From an uncultured Alistipes sp. (lineage in GTDB: Bacteria; Bacteroidota; Bacteroidia; Bacteroidales; Rikenellaceae): a stretch of 53,479 nucleotides of DNA. The notes under the pieces are model-generated. The model did not search any database, was not told where the DNA came from, and worked only from the letters and a program-made list of their open reading frames with translations. Below, in pieces: positions 22,555 to 31,576 of the stretch; position 1 is the stretch's first letter; the number at the start of each line of letters is the position of its first letter. The translations under genes were made by a program, and so were the position numbers. Location: contig USCH01000006.1 in assembly GCA_900553175.1 (NCBI GenBank), forward strand, positions 1 to 53,479, given 5' to 3'.

Positions 22555-25500
22555 CTATTCTTCTACCATACCGTAGATGTTGATGTCGTCGATAGTGAGT
22601 TGATAGTTTTTACTGCTGGGTTTCGTAGAGCTCGAAGATACTGCGAATTTTATTCTTACGGATTCGAATTTTCCAGTAGCATCTACTGTGAACTCGTAGT
22701 CTGCGGCCGAGGTGGTCAATGCTTTGGCGCTATCGACTGAAGTCCACGTACTGCCGCCGTCCGTAGAATAATAAGTATCGAGCTTGAGATTGGTATTTCC
22801 TACTTTTGCTTTGTAGGTAACCTTGGTAACTTTGGGAAGATCGAACTCTGTTTGAGTGTAACCCAGCTTCCCATCGCTATACAGCCGCATTGCCATGGAG
22901 TTGCTGCCGGTGATTTTGCTGCTGGTAGACGGTGTGCCGTAATAGGTCTTCCATTGCTTTCCTTGACTGCCGCTTGTGACGGTACCTTGATAGTTTGTAC
23001 CGGTTGTGAAACCTTCGGAAGATTCGAACCCTGTCGAATAGATGACTTTCTCCACCCATTGGGTTGCACTTCCTTCCTTCGTCGTTGCGGTCGCGGTTTG
23101 GGTGGCCTCGCCCTTGTGGGTGGTGCCGTTGGCTACGGCCGTGACTTCGACGGCGTATTCGGTGGCGGGCTGCAGACCCGTGATCGTGAGCGAGGTGGCC
23201 TGCCCGTCGTCCGACGATCCGGTGATGGTTTCGCCGCCGGCGGTCGGGGCGGCCGACCAGCGGAAGCCGGCGGCACCTTCGACCGCAGCGAACGTCACGG
23301 TCAGACCGGTCGCCGTGGTTTTCTCTGCGTCGACCGCAACCTCCGTCATGACGATCTGCTGCGCCTGTCCCAGCTGCTCGATGGCGATCACCACGTCGTC
23401 GGCGCCGGCCGACGAGAGGGTCAGCGTGGCCGTGCGGGACGTCGAACCCGTATTCTCGGTGGCGGTCCAGGCGACGGTGCCTGCCGGGTTGTCGACCGTG
23501 GCGGTGAACCAGTCAGCGCCGCTCACCGCAGCCGTTACGTCGGCCGTCAGGTTCTTCGCCGTAAAGGCGATCGTGCCCTCGGTCGTCGTGGCGGCGAACT
23601 GCTGCGTCTTGTCGGCTTCGGCTACCTCGATGCGCGGGGTCTTGTCCTCGAGTTTGTAGAGAGACAGCAGTACACCCGTTGAGCCCGTATAGGCAGCAAA
23701 ACGCTCCTGCCCGCTTGTTGTGTTGAACCGGATGATCCGGCTCGTGGCGTTTGCATTTTTGATAGTGGCGGCTCCATTATTGACGGATATGGTCCATTCA
23801 TATTGTTTGGCCGTGGCAGTTGCATTGAAGTACAATTCATTGCTGCTTCCCTGGTAGCCGACATAACCGTCTTTGGAGAGGATGGTGTATCCGTTGGTCG
23901 AACCCTCGATGGTACATACATATCCGGCGATGGTCGTGTTGGAGAGAATCGAACCGTCGGATTGTATCTGAGCGGTTATTTCAGCGTATTCACCGAGGTT
24001 TTTGCCGGTTCTTTGTCCGGTCAAGGCATACACTTTATCCGAGTTTTCCGCTGCGATGATGTATTCGCCGCTCCAGTCGGTGAGATTCTCGGTCACCTTG
24101 ATATACCGGGGGGCGGAAGGATCGACGATCTCCTTTTCGACGGTGATCGGGACGGCTTCGCTCCATGCCGAGGTGACGAAGAGGTCGCCGTCGCCGAGTG
24201 CGCGCACCTGCACTTCGTAGGTGCCCTCCTCCCACGACGCGTAGTCGACCGAAGTGCCGTCAGCGACGCTGACGGTAGTCTGGCCGCCGTCGGTGGTGTA
24301 CTCATAGCCCGAAGCATCGGGATCGGCCGTCCAGCCGAAAGTCTTCTTGTCGGTGTCGACGGTCACGGCAGGGGCTGCGAGCGTCTCTGCCTGCTGGTTG
24401 GCCGAAACGATCTTCACCGACTTGAGGTACATCGCTTTCTGAACCTGCGATTCCAGCTTGATCTGGATGGTTCCGGCCTGGACGGGTGTCTGCGGCGCAA
24501 AGGTGTAGTCGCTCGGGTCCGTCTGGGTGACGCTGACCGGCTCTGCGATCGCCTTTCCGTCGAGCAGGACGGTCAGAAGCGTGTTGCCGCTGTTGGCTAC
24601 GGACGCATTGACGACGATGGATTTGATTTCGTCGCCGTATTGGCCGGTGGTCAGCGTAGCGGATACCTGCTTGGAGCCGGAACCGATCTGGTAACCTTTC
24701 GTATTGTTGAATGCCAGATAAGCGGATGCCGTGGGATTGAAGCTCCATTTCATTTCGGGACTGCCGGCGGTGACGGCAGTTGCGGGTGTCTCCGTCGTAC
24801 CCAGATCGCCCGTTGCGAGCGTCCACTCGTAGGAGCCCGTGATGCGCTCGCCGACGGTGGCGTTGGCCAGATTGAGCTTGAAGCGCTTGACGTAGGCGCG
24901 CTGGAAGTCGATCGTCTTGCCCGCGAAGGTGTAGACGGCCTTGTCGGTGGTGATCGTCACGTCGCCCGTGTAGGAGCCCGGAACGAGGGCCATGTAGAGC
25001 GTGGCCAGTCCCGTCTCGGTCGAGACCATCGCTTCGCCCTCCCTGACCGTCACGGTGACGGTCGAAGAGGCGTCTTCCATCGCGGCTGCGTCGATGGCGG
25101 CCAGCGTACCCTCGCTTACCTGAGTGAGGTCGTAGGCGAACGATCCGGCGATCGCCTCCTTGCCCGTGCTGGCGAAGCTGATGGTGCGGACCGTCTCGCC
25201 TTCGTGGGCGGTATCGGACGAGTAGATGTCGAACTCGGCCATGGCCGCCATCTGGCGGAATTTGACGATCACGCCGGCTGCCTGGTCGGCATTGCGGGTC
25301 GGAACGGCGACCATGGGGTTGTACCGTCCGTCGAACACGCCGGAAGCGGTCTGCTCCTGTGCGGCCGGGATGGCGAGCCTGATCCCTGCGGCGGTGGCGG
25401 CGGCATTCTCTGCGGAGTAGGGATAGTAGGCGTAGATGGCGTCGTCGGCCGTATAGGCGTTGACCTCTTCGGCCATGAAGTAAATCACGCCGTTTTCACG

Positions 25501-25806
25501 GATGGGAAGCGCCTGGGCGTTGTCCGAAGGCTGCGCCGATGCGATGTAAACACCGATCTCGTCGGTATCGTCCTTCCATCTGATGTTGTAGCGGTCTTCG
25601 CCCTCGCCGCCCGCGAAAGTCGTGCGGGTGTCGGGCGCCGAGGCGTTGTCTTCGGGTTTCTCGTCGACGCTTTCGGCGCGGAACCGGAGCGTCATCCTCT
25701 CCGGAGCGTCGGGATTGTCGATCGCGGGATCGGTCTGGTCTTTCGAGCAGGCGAATGCTGTAAGGGCTGCCGCAAACAGCATCGAAAAGCGTAAGATTCG
25801 TTTCAT
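22555..25806 (-). CDS. Large modular surface lipoprotein, fimbrillin-like N-terminus with BACON/Fn3-type modules
   Basis: A 1083-residue lipoprotein with a lipobox ending at Cys20 (LTAFAC) followed by SKDQ. Regions in order: a fimbrillin/Mfa-like region (about 40-315) with the TRTTFAGGEGEDRYNIRW and YAYYPYS motifs of that family; a strand-rich region to about 480; an Fn3-like module (480-560); a distinct beta module (565-722); a BACON-type domain (728-815) with SGADWFTA; another Fn3-like module (822-905); and a jelly-roll-like C-terminal region (912-1083). Residues 565-722 and 912-1083 are encoded by visibly lower-GC DNA. Adhesion or glycan binding at the cell surface is inferred. It starts 18 bp after the small upstream ORF and ends at a strong terminator. 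Confidence 0.8.
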   Translation of the reverse strand: MKRILRFSMLFAAALTAFACSKDQTDPAIDNPDAPERMTLRFRAESVDEKPEDNASAPDTRTTFAGGEGEDRYNIRWKDDTDEIGVYIASAQPSDNAQALPIRENGVIYFMAEEVNAYTADDAIYAYYPYSAENAAATAAGIRLAIPAAQEQTASGVFDGRYNPMVAVPTRNADQAAGVIVKFRQMAAMAEFDIYSSDTAHEGETVRTISFASTGKEAIAGSFAYDLTQVSEGTLAAIDAAAMEDASSTVTVTVREGEAMVSTETGLATLYMALVPGSYTGDVTITTDKAVYTFAGKTIDFQRAYVKRFKLNLANATVGERITGSYEWTLATGDLGTTETPATAVTAGSPEMKWSFNPTASAYLAFNNTKGYQIGSGSKQVSATLTTGQYGDEIKSIVVNASVANSGNTLLTVLLDGKAIAEPVSVTQTDPSDYTFAPQTPVQAGTIQIKLESQVQKAMYLKSVKIVSANQQAETLAAPAVTVDTDKKTFGWTADPDASGYEYTTDGGQTTVSVADGTSVDYASWEEGTYEVQVRALGDGDLFVTSAWSEAVPITVEKEIVDPSAPRYIKVTENLTDWSGEYIIAAENSDKVYALTGQRTGKNLGEYAEITAQIQSDGSILSNTTIAGYVCTIEGSTNGYTILSKDGYVGYQGSSNELYFNATATAKQYEWTISVNNGAATIKNANATSRIIRFNTTSGQERFAAYTGSTGVLLSLYKLEDKTPRIEVAEADKTQQFAATTTEGTIAFTAKNLTADVTAAVSGADWFTATVDNPAGTVAWTATENTGSTSRTATLTLSSAGADDVVIAIEQLGQAQQIVMTEVAVDAEKTTATGLTVTFAAVEGAAGFRWSAAPTAGGETITGSSDDGQATSLTITGLQPATEYAVEVTAVANGTTHKGEATQTATATTKEGSATQWVEKVIYSTGFESSEGFTTGTNYQGTVTSGSQGKQWKTYYGTPSTSSKITGSNSMAMRLYSDGKLGYTQTEFDLPKVTKVTYKAKVGNTNLKLDTYYSTDGGSTWTSVDSAKALTTSAADYEFTVDATGKFESVRIKFAVSSSSTKPSSKNYQLTIDDINIYGMVEE

Positions 25807-25824
25807 GATTTTGTCGTTTGCGGT

Positions 25825-25992
25825 TTACCACTCTTCGGGCGTCTGGTCGTAGCCCGTGTTTTCGGTGTTTTCCTTTTCGTTGTAGTTGACGCTCTCGGCG
25901 AATCCCTGTTCGACCTCGATGTGCAACAAATCAACGGCGGGAGAGACGTAAACCCCGTCCCCCCCCCTCGCAATGAGGTGCTCGTGTTTCAT
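25825..25992 (-). CDS. Small leader ORF (55 aa) containing a G9 tract, upstream of the modular lipoprotein
   Basis: A 55-residue frame starting at ATG 25992, 34 nt after a good -7 box. Its AVDLLHIEVEQGFAES stretch resembles small Bacteroidetes proteins I know from beside surface-protein genes; they have no assigned function. Codons 9-12 contain nine consecutive G (25959-25967), giving RGGD. The stop is 18 bp before the lipoprotein start. With ten G the frame would stop within about 10 codons. With eight G it would stay open to a TGA at 25803-25805 that overlaps the ATG of the lipoprotein gene. It may serve as a translational switch for the downstream gene or be a short exported peptide; neither is proven. 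Confidence 0.6.
   Translation of the reverse strand: MKHEHLIARGGDGVYVSPAVDLLHIEVEQGFAESVNYNEKENTENTGYDQTPEEW
25959..25967 (-). repeat. G9 homopolymer inside the small leader ORF
   Basis: Nine G on the coding strand cover codons 9-12 (Arg-Gly-Gly-Asp) of the 55-residue ORF. The assembled length keeps the frame open to 25825. Confidence 0.95.
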
Positions 25993-26025
25993 GACGGTAT
26001 GATTTGATGGTTTGATTTCCGCCCT

Positions 26026-26056
26026 CAAAGTTAGTGAAAAAGAACGGAACCCGAAA
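26026..26056 (-). promoter_or_regulatory. Promoter of the small ORF-lipoprotein operon
   Basis: TAACTTTG (26026-26033) matches TAnnTTTG on the minus strand. A TTTC (26053-26056) lies 19 bp upstream as a one-mismatch -33. The start codon of the small ORF follows 33 nt after the box. Confidence 0.65.
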
Positions 26057-26223
26057 CAGATCGCGGAAAAATATCTTTACCGGAGGCAGAGGCCCCTGCC
26101 GCGGCTCCCGGCGGCATTCCGGCCCGCCGGCGTTCCGGTCCGCATCCGAAAGAGACGCGGCGATGCAGATCGGGAGCGGGAAAAAGACCGGAAGTGTTTA
26201 CGAAAAGAACCGTTTCGTTGGGA

Positions 26224-29214
26224 TCAGTACATGTTGTCGTACATCGACTGCGATTTGTCGTACTTGAGGTCGGAGAGCGAAGCGGCCTTGACGCCGATGT
26301 TGAAGCTCCACGAGCGGTGGAAGCCGAACGGGATCCACGAGAAGGACATCTGCCAGCAGTGGAGGTCGCGCGTGATGGAGACCGACGAGGTGGTGAGCTT
26401 GCGCGCCTTGATGTCGTAGCCGCCCTGGAACGTGAGACCGGTCTTCTCGGTGATGGTGAGCGAGCCGTTGAAACCGATGGTCTGCGTGACGTTCTTGCGG
26501 TAGCCCGTGGTGCCGTTGTCGACGTAGGAGATCGAGTAGTTGACCGCGTAGTTGAAGCCGAAGTTCCACGGCAGCGAGAAGTCGTAATAGGTCTGCGACA
26601 TGTACTGCCGCCGCAGGACGGGGTCCATGTGGCCGTAGGGGTCGTAGAACGGATTCTGGTACTCGGGCGGGATGGAGGTGATGTCGTTCATGGCCGCTTG
26701 CGACTTGTCCTGCCGCGACTTGAACGTATAGCCGAACGACCATCCCGTGGAGGTGACGCGGCCCGGGAAGAAGAGCCGGTTGTAGCGTTTGCCCTGCGGG
26801 GTGACGCGGTAGGGGTCGAGCGTGGCCGAGAGGTTGATGCCGAAGTTCTTGAAGATGGTCGTGCGGAACGACACCGGAATGGTCGACAGCCGCATGGAGT
26901 CGGCCAGGAAGTTGTACGATCCGCTGATGCGCAGCTCGTCGATGAGTTTGATCTTCTTCACGCCCGAGGTGTCGCGCTTGGAGAGCACCTTCATTTCGAG
27001 GTTCTGCGAAAGCGAGAAGTTCATCGACATCGACCGGCCCGACGAGGGGACGCCGTAGGCGTTGACCGAATAGGGCGAGTAGGTCGTGAAGCGGCCCGTG
27101 GAGTCGGTCTGCCGGGTGCGGAAATAGCCGTACTTGGGGTCGGAGAAGTCGGGGGCGAACGAGAAGCCGAAGGTGGGGGTGAGCGTGTGCCGGAGGGCCT
27201 GGACCTTGCGGTCGCGGCTCTTCTTGGTGAAGTCGTACATGCCGTAGACGGTCGTCGAGGCCGAGAGGCTGAGGTTGTAGTTGTAGAGCCGGTAGAAACC
27301 GTACTGGGTGGGCAGCGTGTCGGTGCGGTTGGTGACGGGGTTCCACTCGAAGTTCACCCGCTTGAAGTACCACTTCTCGGTGTAGTTGAACGAGGGCGAG
27401 AGGTTGATGTAGTTGAAGAGGTTGAACGACGCCGAGACGGGAATCGTGTGCTCGATGCCGTTTTTCATGTTTTCGAGGGTCTTGCGGGAGAATATCTCGC
27501 TCTCGGTGGTGGTCACCGAGTTGGTCAGCTTGCCCGTGTACTGCATCGAAATCTTCTCGTACCAGCGGTCCTTGCCCTGCTTCTCCTTGCGCTTGAACGG
27601 GTAGAAGCGCGAGACGTTGAAGACGACGGTGGGCAGCGTGACGGAGATGGTCTTGTTCTGGGAGTTCTGCGAGACGGCCATGTTCGCCGAGAGCGAGAAG
27701 GGGGTGCCGGCCCAGTTTTTCGAGTAGGAGATCGACGAGTTGGTCTGCGTGGCGAGAATGTCGTTGAGGTTGGTGGCCGAATAGCGGCTGTAGCCGCTCG
27801 TGGCGAAGTTCACCGAGGCCGAGAAGGTCGATCCGGGGTTGGCCTTGGGGTCCTGCGAATGGGACCATTGCAGACGGAAGTTCTTCTGCTTGAGGTAGTC
27901 GGGCTCGCCTTTCTCGCCGGTCTTGACGTTGGAGAACTGCATGTTGAAGCTGCCGCTGTACTTGTAGCGCTTGATGTAGCGCGAGGCGGCCGAAACCTCC
28001 CACGACCCCAGGGTGTAGATGCCGCCGCGCAGCGCCAGGTCGGCGTAGTCGCCGAAGGTGAAGTAGTAGCCCAGGTCGCGCAGGAAGAAGCCTTTGGTGT
28101 ACTCCTCGCCGTAGGAGGGCATCAGCAGACCCGACTTGGGCCCCATGTTGATCGGGAAGAAGCCTTCGGGGATGCCGAGGAAGTAGATCGGCACGTCCTC
28201 CATGACCAGATAGGCGGGGCCCGTGACGACCTTCTTGCCGGGGATGACCTTGGCTTTGGTCATGGCCAGGTAGAAGTGGGGGTGGTCGGTGTGGTCGCAG
28301 GTGGTGTACTTGCCGTTCTGGATGTTGATCGTGTTGTCGGGCATCTTCTTCACGCTGCCGCCCACGAGCCAGCCGTCGCCCTGCTGGGTGGCCACGCCCT
28401 TGATCTTGGCCTTCTTCGTGTCGAGGTTGTAGGTGATCGTGTCCATCTGGTAGGCCGCCGAACCCTCGCTGAACTCGGGTTTGGTGACGACGGGCTTCCC
28501 CTCGACCGTGTCGGCCTTGCCGTAGGCGTAGATCAGGCGCGCATCCATGTCGATCTGCATGAAGTCGGCCTTGAGGTTGCTGTTCTGGTAGGTGACGTCG
28601 CCCTTGTTGTAGATGTAGACCATCTTGTTCTCCACGTCGTAGACCAGCGAGTCGGTGTTCTGGCCCGAAATGGGGCCGTCGAGGAACGGTTCGGCGGGAC
28701 GGGGGGCGGCCGTGTCGCGGCGCGCTGCGCCGGGGGCCGGAGTGTCGGACGAGGGCCGGGGCGTCTTCTGCGCCACCAGCGAATCGAACTGCGCCGAGGC
28801 GATCGAATCGCGCACCTCCTGCGGGAGGGCGTCGAACGCTTCGCTGCGCCGTGCCGCTTCGCGGGCCGAGCGGATCTCTTCGCGCCGGTCGCTCCGCTGC
28901 CGGGCCCGCGAAGGCGAGGGATCGGCGAGGCGGCCTTCGAGGGCTCGGACGGCGGCGGTGTCGGCCGCTGCCACCGGGAGCGTGTCGGCTGCGGAGGCGA
29001 AGATCATTCCCCGGGGAGCCGAAGTGCCGGACACCAGCTGCACGAACATCGTGACGATGCCCGCCGAAAGGAGATATTTTACCCTCGAAAAATCCAAATT
29101 TCCAAAAAATTTCCGTATCTTTGCCGACAAGTCGGCAAAACCGCCCGGAGTGGCGCTGCGGGGCGTCCCTGCGCCGTTTTCGGGACCGACAAATATAGGT
29201 AAAAAATCAGACAT
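26224..29214 (-). CDS. lptD: LPS-assembly outer-membrane protein LptD (OstA family)
   Basis: The product of up to 996 residues is predicted to insert LPS into the outer leaflet of the outer membrane. After an N-terminal hydrophobic segment and an Ala/Arg/Pro-rich linker comes an OstA/LptA-like domain (GDVTYQNSNLKADFMQIDM, DTITYNLDTKKAKIKGV). A CDHTDHPHFY stretch and then a long beta-barrel of alternating aromatic strands to the C-terminus follow. This fits the Bacteroidetes LptD family. The start is uncertain. ATG 29214 is the outermost choice, but a -7 box lies inside its first codons. TTG 29097 would give a better signal peptide, and ATG 29049 is a third option. It is divergent from the amidase gene. 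Confidence 0.87.
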   Translation of the reverse strand: MSDFLPIFVGPENGAGTPRSATPGGFADLSAKIRKFFGNLDFSRVKYLLSAGIVTMFVQLVSGTSAPRGMIFASAADTLPVAAADTAAVRALEGRLADPSPSRARQRSDRREEIRSAREAARRSEAFDALPQEVRDSIASAQFDSLVAQKTPRPSSDTPAPGAARRDTAAPRPAEPFLDGPISGQNTDSLVYDVENKMVYIYNKGDVTYQNSNLKADFMQIDMDARLIYAYGKADTVEGKPVVTKPEFSEGSAAYQMDTITYNLDTKKAKIKGVATQQGDGWLVGGSVKKMPDNTINIQNGKYTTCDHTDHPHFYLAMTKAKVIPGKKVVTGPAYLVMEDVPIYFLGIPEGFFPINMGPKSGLLMPSYGEEYTKGFFLRDLGYYFTFGDYADLALRGGIYTLGSWEVSAASRYIKRYKYSGSFNMQFSNVKTGEKGEPDYLKQKNFRLQWSHSQDPKANPGSTFSASVNFATSGYSRYSATNLNDILATQTNSSISYSKNWAGTPFSLSANMAVSQNSQNKTISVTLPTVVFNVSRFYPFKRKEKQGKDRWYEKISMQYTGKLTNSVTTTESEIFSRKTLENMKNGIEHTIPVSASFNLFNYINLSPSFNYTEKWYFKRVNFEWNPVTNRTDTLPTQYGFYRLYNYNLSLSASTTVYGMYDFTKKSRDRKVQALRHTLTPTFGFSFAPDFSDPKYGYFRTRQTDSTGRFTTYSPYSVNAYGVPSSGRSMSMNFSLSQNLEMKVLSKRDTSGVKKIKLIDELRISGSYNFLADSMRLSTIPVSFRTTIFKNFGINLSATLDPYRVTPQGKRYNRLFFPGRVTSTGWSFGYTFKSRQDKSQAAMNDITSIPPEYQNPFYDPYGHMDPVLRRQYMSQTYYDFSLPWNFGFNYAVNYSISYVDNGTTGYRKNVTQTIGFNGSLTITEKTGLTFQGGYDIKARKLTTSSVSITRDLHCWQMSFSWIPFGFHRSWSFNIGVKAASLSDLKYDKSQSMYDNMY
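29116..29123 (+). promoter_or_regulatory. -7 box, probable amidase promoter
   Basis: TATCTTTG is a perfect TAnnTTTG in an A/T-rich patch, followed by GCCGAC-AA-GTCGGC, a small inverted repeat. The leader to the amidase ATG at 29239 would be about 110 nt. Confidence 0.5.
29190..29197 (-). promoter_or_regulatory. -7 box, probable lptD promoter
   Basis: TATATTTG on the minus strand matches TAnnTTTG. It falls inside the first codons of the longest lptD frame, which argues that translation starts further downstream. Confidence 0.45.
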
Positions 29215-29238
29215 AGCCTCTGTCCGACCCCTTAAAAT

Positions 29239-30546
29239 ATGCGCATGCGACGATTCATTCCATTTCTGCTGGCGGCCCTGTGGGGGCTTTGCGCCGCGGC
29301 TGCGGAGCCGGCCGCATCCGGCGTGCGGGTCGTGGTCATCGACGCGGGGCACGGCGGTGCCGACCCCGGCGCCTGTTATGCCGGCGTGACCGAGAAGGAG
29401 GTGACGCTCAAGGTGGCGCTCGCTCTGGGGCGCCTCATCGAGGCGGAGATGCCCGGCGTGAAGGTGGTCTATACGCGCACGACGGACAAGGCGCTGGCCG
29501 CGGCGAAGACCGACGACCTGCAGGCGCGGGCCGACGTAGCCAACGGGGCGGGCGGCGATCTTTTCATCTCGATCCATTGCAATGCGGCGTCCCGGGCTCC
29601 TGCGGCGCGGGGCGTCGAGACGCTGGTGATGGGCGAGAGCCCCAAGGAGCAGAACTACAACAGCCGGGCGCTCTACGAAAACAACCGCGACGATCTGATC
29701 GACATGTCCGACGCCCGCACGGCGGCCATCGTACGGGCCTACATCCAGAATCTGCAATTCACCTACGGCGAGTTCAGCATGGCTCTGGCCCGCTGCGTGC
29801 AGAACCGCTTCCTGAAGGCCGGACGTCATTCGCGGGGCATCAAGCCGCAGCTGCTGCGGGTGCTCTATGCCACGGACATGCCGGGCATCCTGACCGAGAT
29901 CGGCTTTCTGAGCAACGAGCAGGAGCGGGCCTACCTCCGTTCGGAGAAGGGACAGAGCGAGATCGCCCGGTCGCTGTTCCTGGCCGTGAAGGACTATTCG
30001 GCCTATGTTTTGAGCACGCGCAAGAGCGAGGAGGCCGCCGCAGGGGAGCGCGCTGCCGGGGATGCTCCGGAAAAACGTGCGGAGGAGGAGCCCTCGGGGG
30101 CGGCTGCTTCGGCTTCCGTTTCGACGGCGACTTCGGCGGTTGCCGGAAAGAGTGCTGCCGAAGCGGCGCCGCAGACGCCGGAGCGGACCGGAGAGCCGGC
30201 AGCGGCCGGCAAATCGTCCGGCCCGGCGCAGACCGCCGCAGCCGCCGCACCGTCCGCAGCTGCCGCAGTGCCCGTTGCGCCGCAGGAGGTGCGGACCGAT
30301 CCGTCGCCCGTGCGTTATGCCGTCCAGGTGTGCGCCGGAGCCAAACAGGTGCCCCTCGATTCGGCCGAATTCAAAAACTACCGCGGGCAGGTGCGGGCCT
30401 ATCGGGCCGACGGGCCGCTTCCGTGGCACTACTGCCTCTACGAAAGCGCCACGCGCGAGGAGGCCGCCCGCCGGCTGGCCGAAGTGCGCAAGGTCTTCCC
30501 GAACGCATTCGTGGTGCGCTGCCGCGAAGGACGCATTGTGAAATGA
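29239..30546 (+). CDS. Periplasmic N-acetylmuramoyl-L-alanine amidase with C-terminal SPOR-like domain
   Basis: A 435-residue exported amidase_3-type zinc hydrolase that cuts peptide stems from peptidoglycan, usually for cell separation. Signal peptide about residues 1-22. The catalytic domain shows VVVIDAGHGGADPGA (zinc His38), Glu54 in TEKEVTLK, SIHCNAA with the third zinc ligand, and the catalytic TEIGFLSN glutamate. A roughly 90-residue Ala/Pro/Glu-rich linker follows. The last 75 residues (RYAVQVCAGAKQVPLDS... LAEVRKVFPNAFVV) look like a SPOR domain that would bind denuded glycans at the septum. It is followed 13 bp later by the MCE gene in an envelope operon. Confidence 0.92.
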   Translation: MRMRRFIPFLLAALWGLCAAAAEPAASGVRVVVIDAGHGGADPGACYAGVTEKEVTLKVALALGRLIEAEMPGVKVVYTRTTDKALAAAKTDDLQARADVANGAGGDLFISIHCNAASRAPAARGVETLVMGESPKEQNYNSRALYENNRDDLIDMSDARTAAIVRAYIQNLQFTYGEFSMALARCVQNRFLKAGRHSRGIKPQLLRVLYATDMPGILTEIGFLSNEQERAYLRSEKGQSEIARSLFLAVKDYSAYVLSTRKSEEAAAGERAAGDAPEKRAEEEPSGAAASASVSTATSAVAGKSAAEAAPQTPERTGEPAAAGKSSGPAQTAAAAAPSAAAAVPVAPQEVRTDPSPVRYAVQVCAGAKQVPLDSAEFKNYRGQVRAYRADGPLPWHYCLYESATREEAARRLAEVRKVFPNAFVVRCREGRIVK

Positions 30547-30559
30547 CAACGAAAAAGAT

Positions 30560-31576
30560 ATGAAGAGAGAAGCTAAAATCGGCCTTTTCGCCGTGTTGAT
30601 GATCGGCGCGGCCTGGGCCGGCATCCGGTTTCTGAAGGGTTTCGACATTTTCGGCCGCAATGTCGAGTATTATGCCGCTTACGAGCGGATCGACGGCTTG
30701 CAGGCGGCTTCGCCCATCCTCATGCGGGGCGTGAAGATCGGCACGGTGACCGACATCGCCTTCGATCCGGCCGAGAGCGACCGGGTGGTGTTGCGGCTGA
30801 CCGTCAAGCGCCAGTACCGCATCCCCTCGGATTCCGAAGCCAAGATCATCAGCAACAGCCTGATGGGCAGCAAGGCCGTCGAGGTCACCTACGGTCAGGC
30901 TCCGACCTTTCTGTCGCGCGGCGACACGCTGCGTTCGAGCCGCGACCGCGACCTGATGGACATGGCCGGATCGGAGCTCGATTTCGTCAAGCAGAAGATT
31001 TCGCAGCTGACCGCCGACCTGTCTCGCACGCTCACCGACATCAGCGAGCTGCTGGAGGGCAATGCGTCGCACATTTCGGGGACGCTGGGCAATCTGGACG
31101 CCATCACGGAGGATGTGGCCGGCATGCTTTCGGCCCAGCGCGGCAATCTGGAGTCGGCCGTGGAGGGGCTGACGGCCTTCTCCGAGATGCTCGGAGCCAA
31201 CGCCGGGCGGGTGGACAGCCTGATGGGCAGCCTGAACCGCGTGGCTGCGACGCTCGACGAGGAGCGTTTCGCCCAAAAGCTGACCGGAACCGTCGCGACG
31301 CTCGACAGCCTGCTGACGAAGATCGGCGAGGGCGAAGGCACCGCGGGGCGTCTGCTGAACGATCCGGCTCTCTACGACTCGCTCGCCGAGGCTTCGGACA
31401 ACCTCTCGGCGCTGCTGGCCGATCTGAAGGCCAATCCGGCCCGCTACGTCCATCTGTCGGTTTTCGGGCGCGATCCCGAGAAGATGAAGGAGAGGGCCGG
31501 GCGCCGGACGGCGAAGGCCGCGGCCAAGGCCGGACGCGACTCGCTCAAGGCGGCCGAAAGGCAGTGCGGACGATGA
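30560..31576 (+). CDS. MlaD-family (MCE domain) phospholipid-transport protein
   Basis: A 338-residue protein with one N-terminal membrane helix (about residues 8-22) and an MCE domain (about 35-115) containing the family core RGVKIGTVTDI and NSLMGSKAVEV. A long helical region with heptad-like repeats follows, probably a periplasmic coiled coil, and then a basic tail. MCE proteins form hexameric lipid-binding rings that shuttle phospholipids between membranes. The partner ABC ATPase and permease (MlaF/MlaE) are not adjacent here. Its TGA overlaps the mutS2 ATG (ATGA), so the two are translationally coupled despite unrelated roles. Confidence 0.92.
   Translation: MKREAKIGLFAVLMIGAAWAGIRFLKGFDIFGRNVEYYAAYERIDGLQAASPILMRGVKIGTVTDIAFDPAESDRVVLRLTVKRQYRIPSDSEAKIISNSLMGSKAVEVTYGQAPTFLSRGDTLRSSRDRDLMDMAGSELDFVKQKISQLTADLSRTLTDISELLEGNASHISGTLGNLDAITEDVAGMLSAQRGNLESAVEGLTAFSEMLGANAGRVDSLMGSLNRVAATLDEERFAQKLTGTVATLDSLLTKIGEGEGTAGRLLNDPALYDSLAEASDNLSALLADLKANPARYVHLSVFGRDPEKMKERAGRRTAKAAAKAGRDSLKAAERQCGR

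Noticed and set aside
26194..29202. A 1002-codon plus-strand frame opposite lptD
   Set aside because: Antisense shadow. Composition is Val/Arg/Gly/Asp repeats with no signal peptide or domain, whereas the minus-strand LptD has clear family blocks.
29215..30660. Upstream extension of the lptD frame across the amidase gene
   Set aside because: The extension is antisense to the amidase and MCE genes, which have full domain motifs, and it has none of its own.
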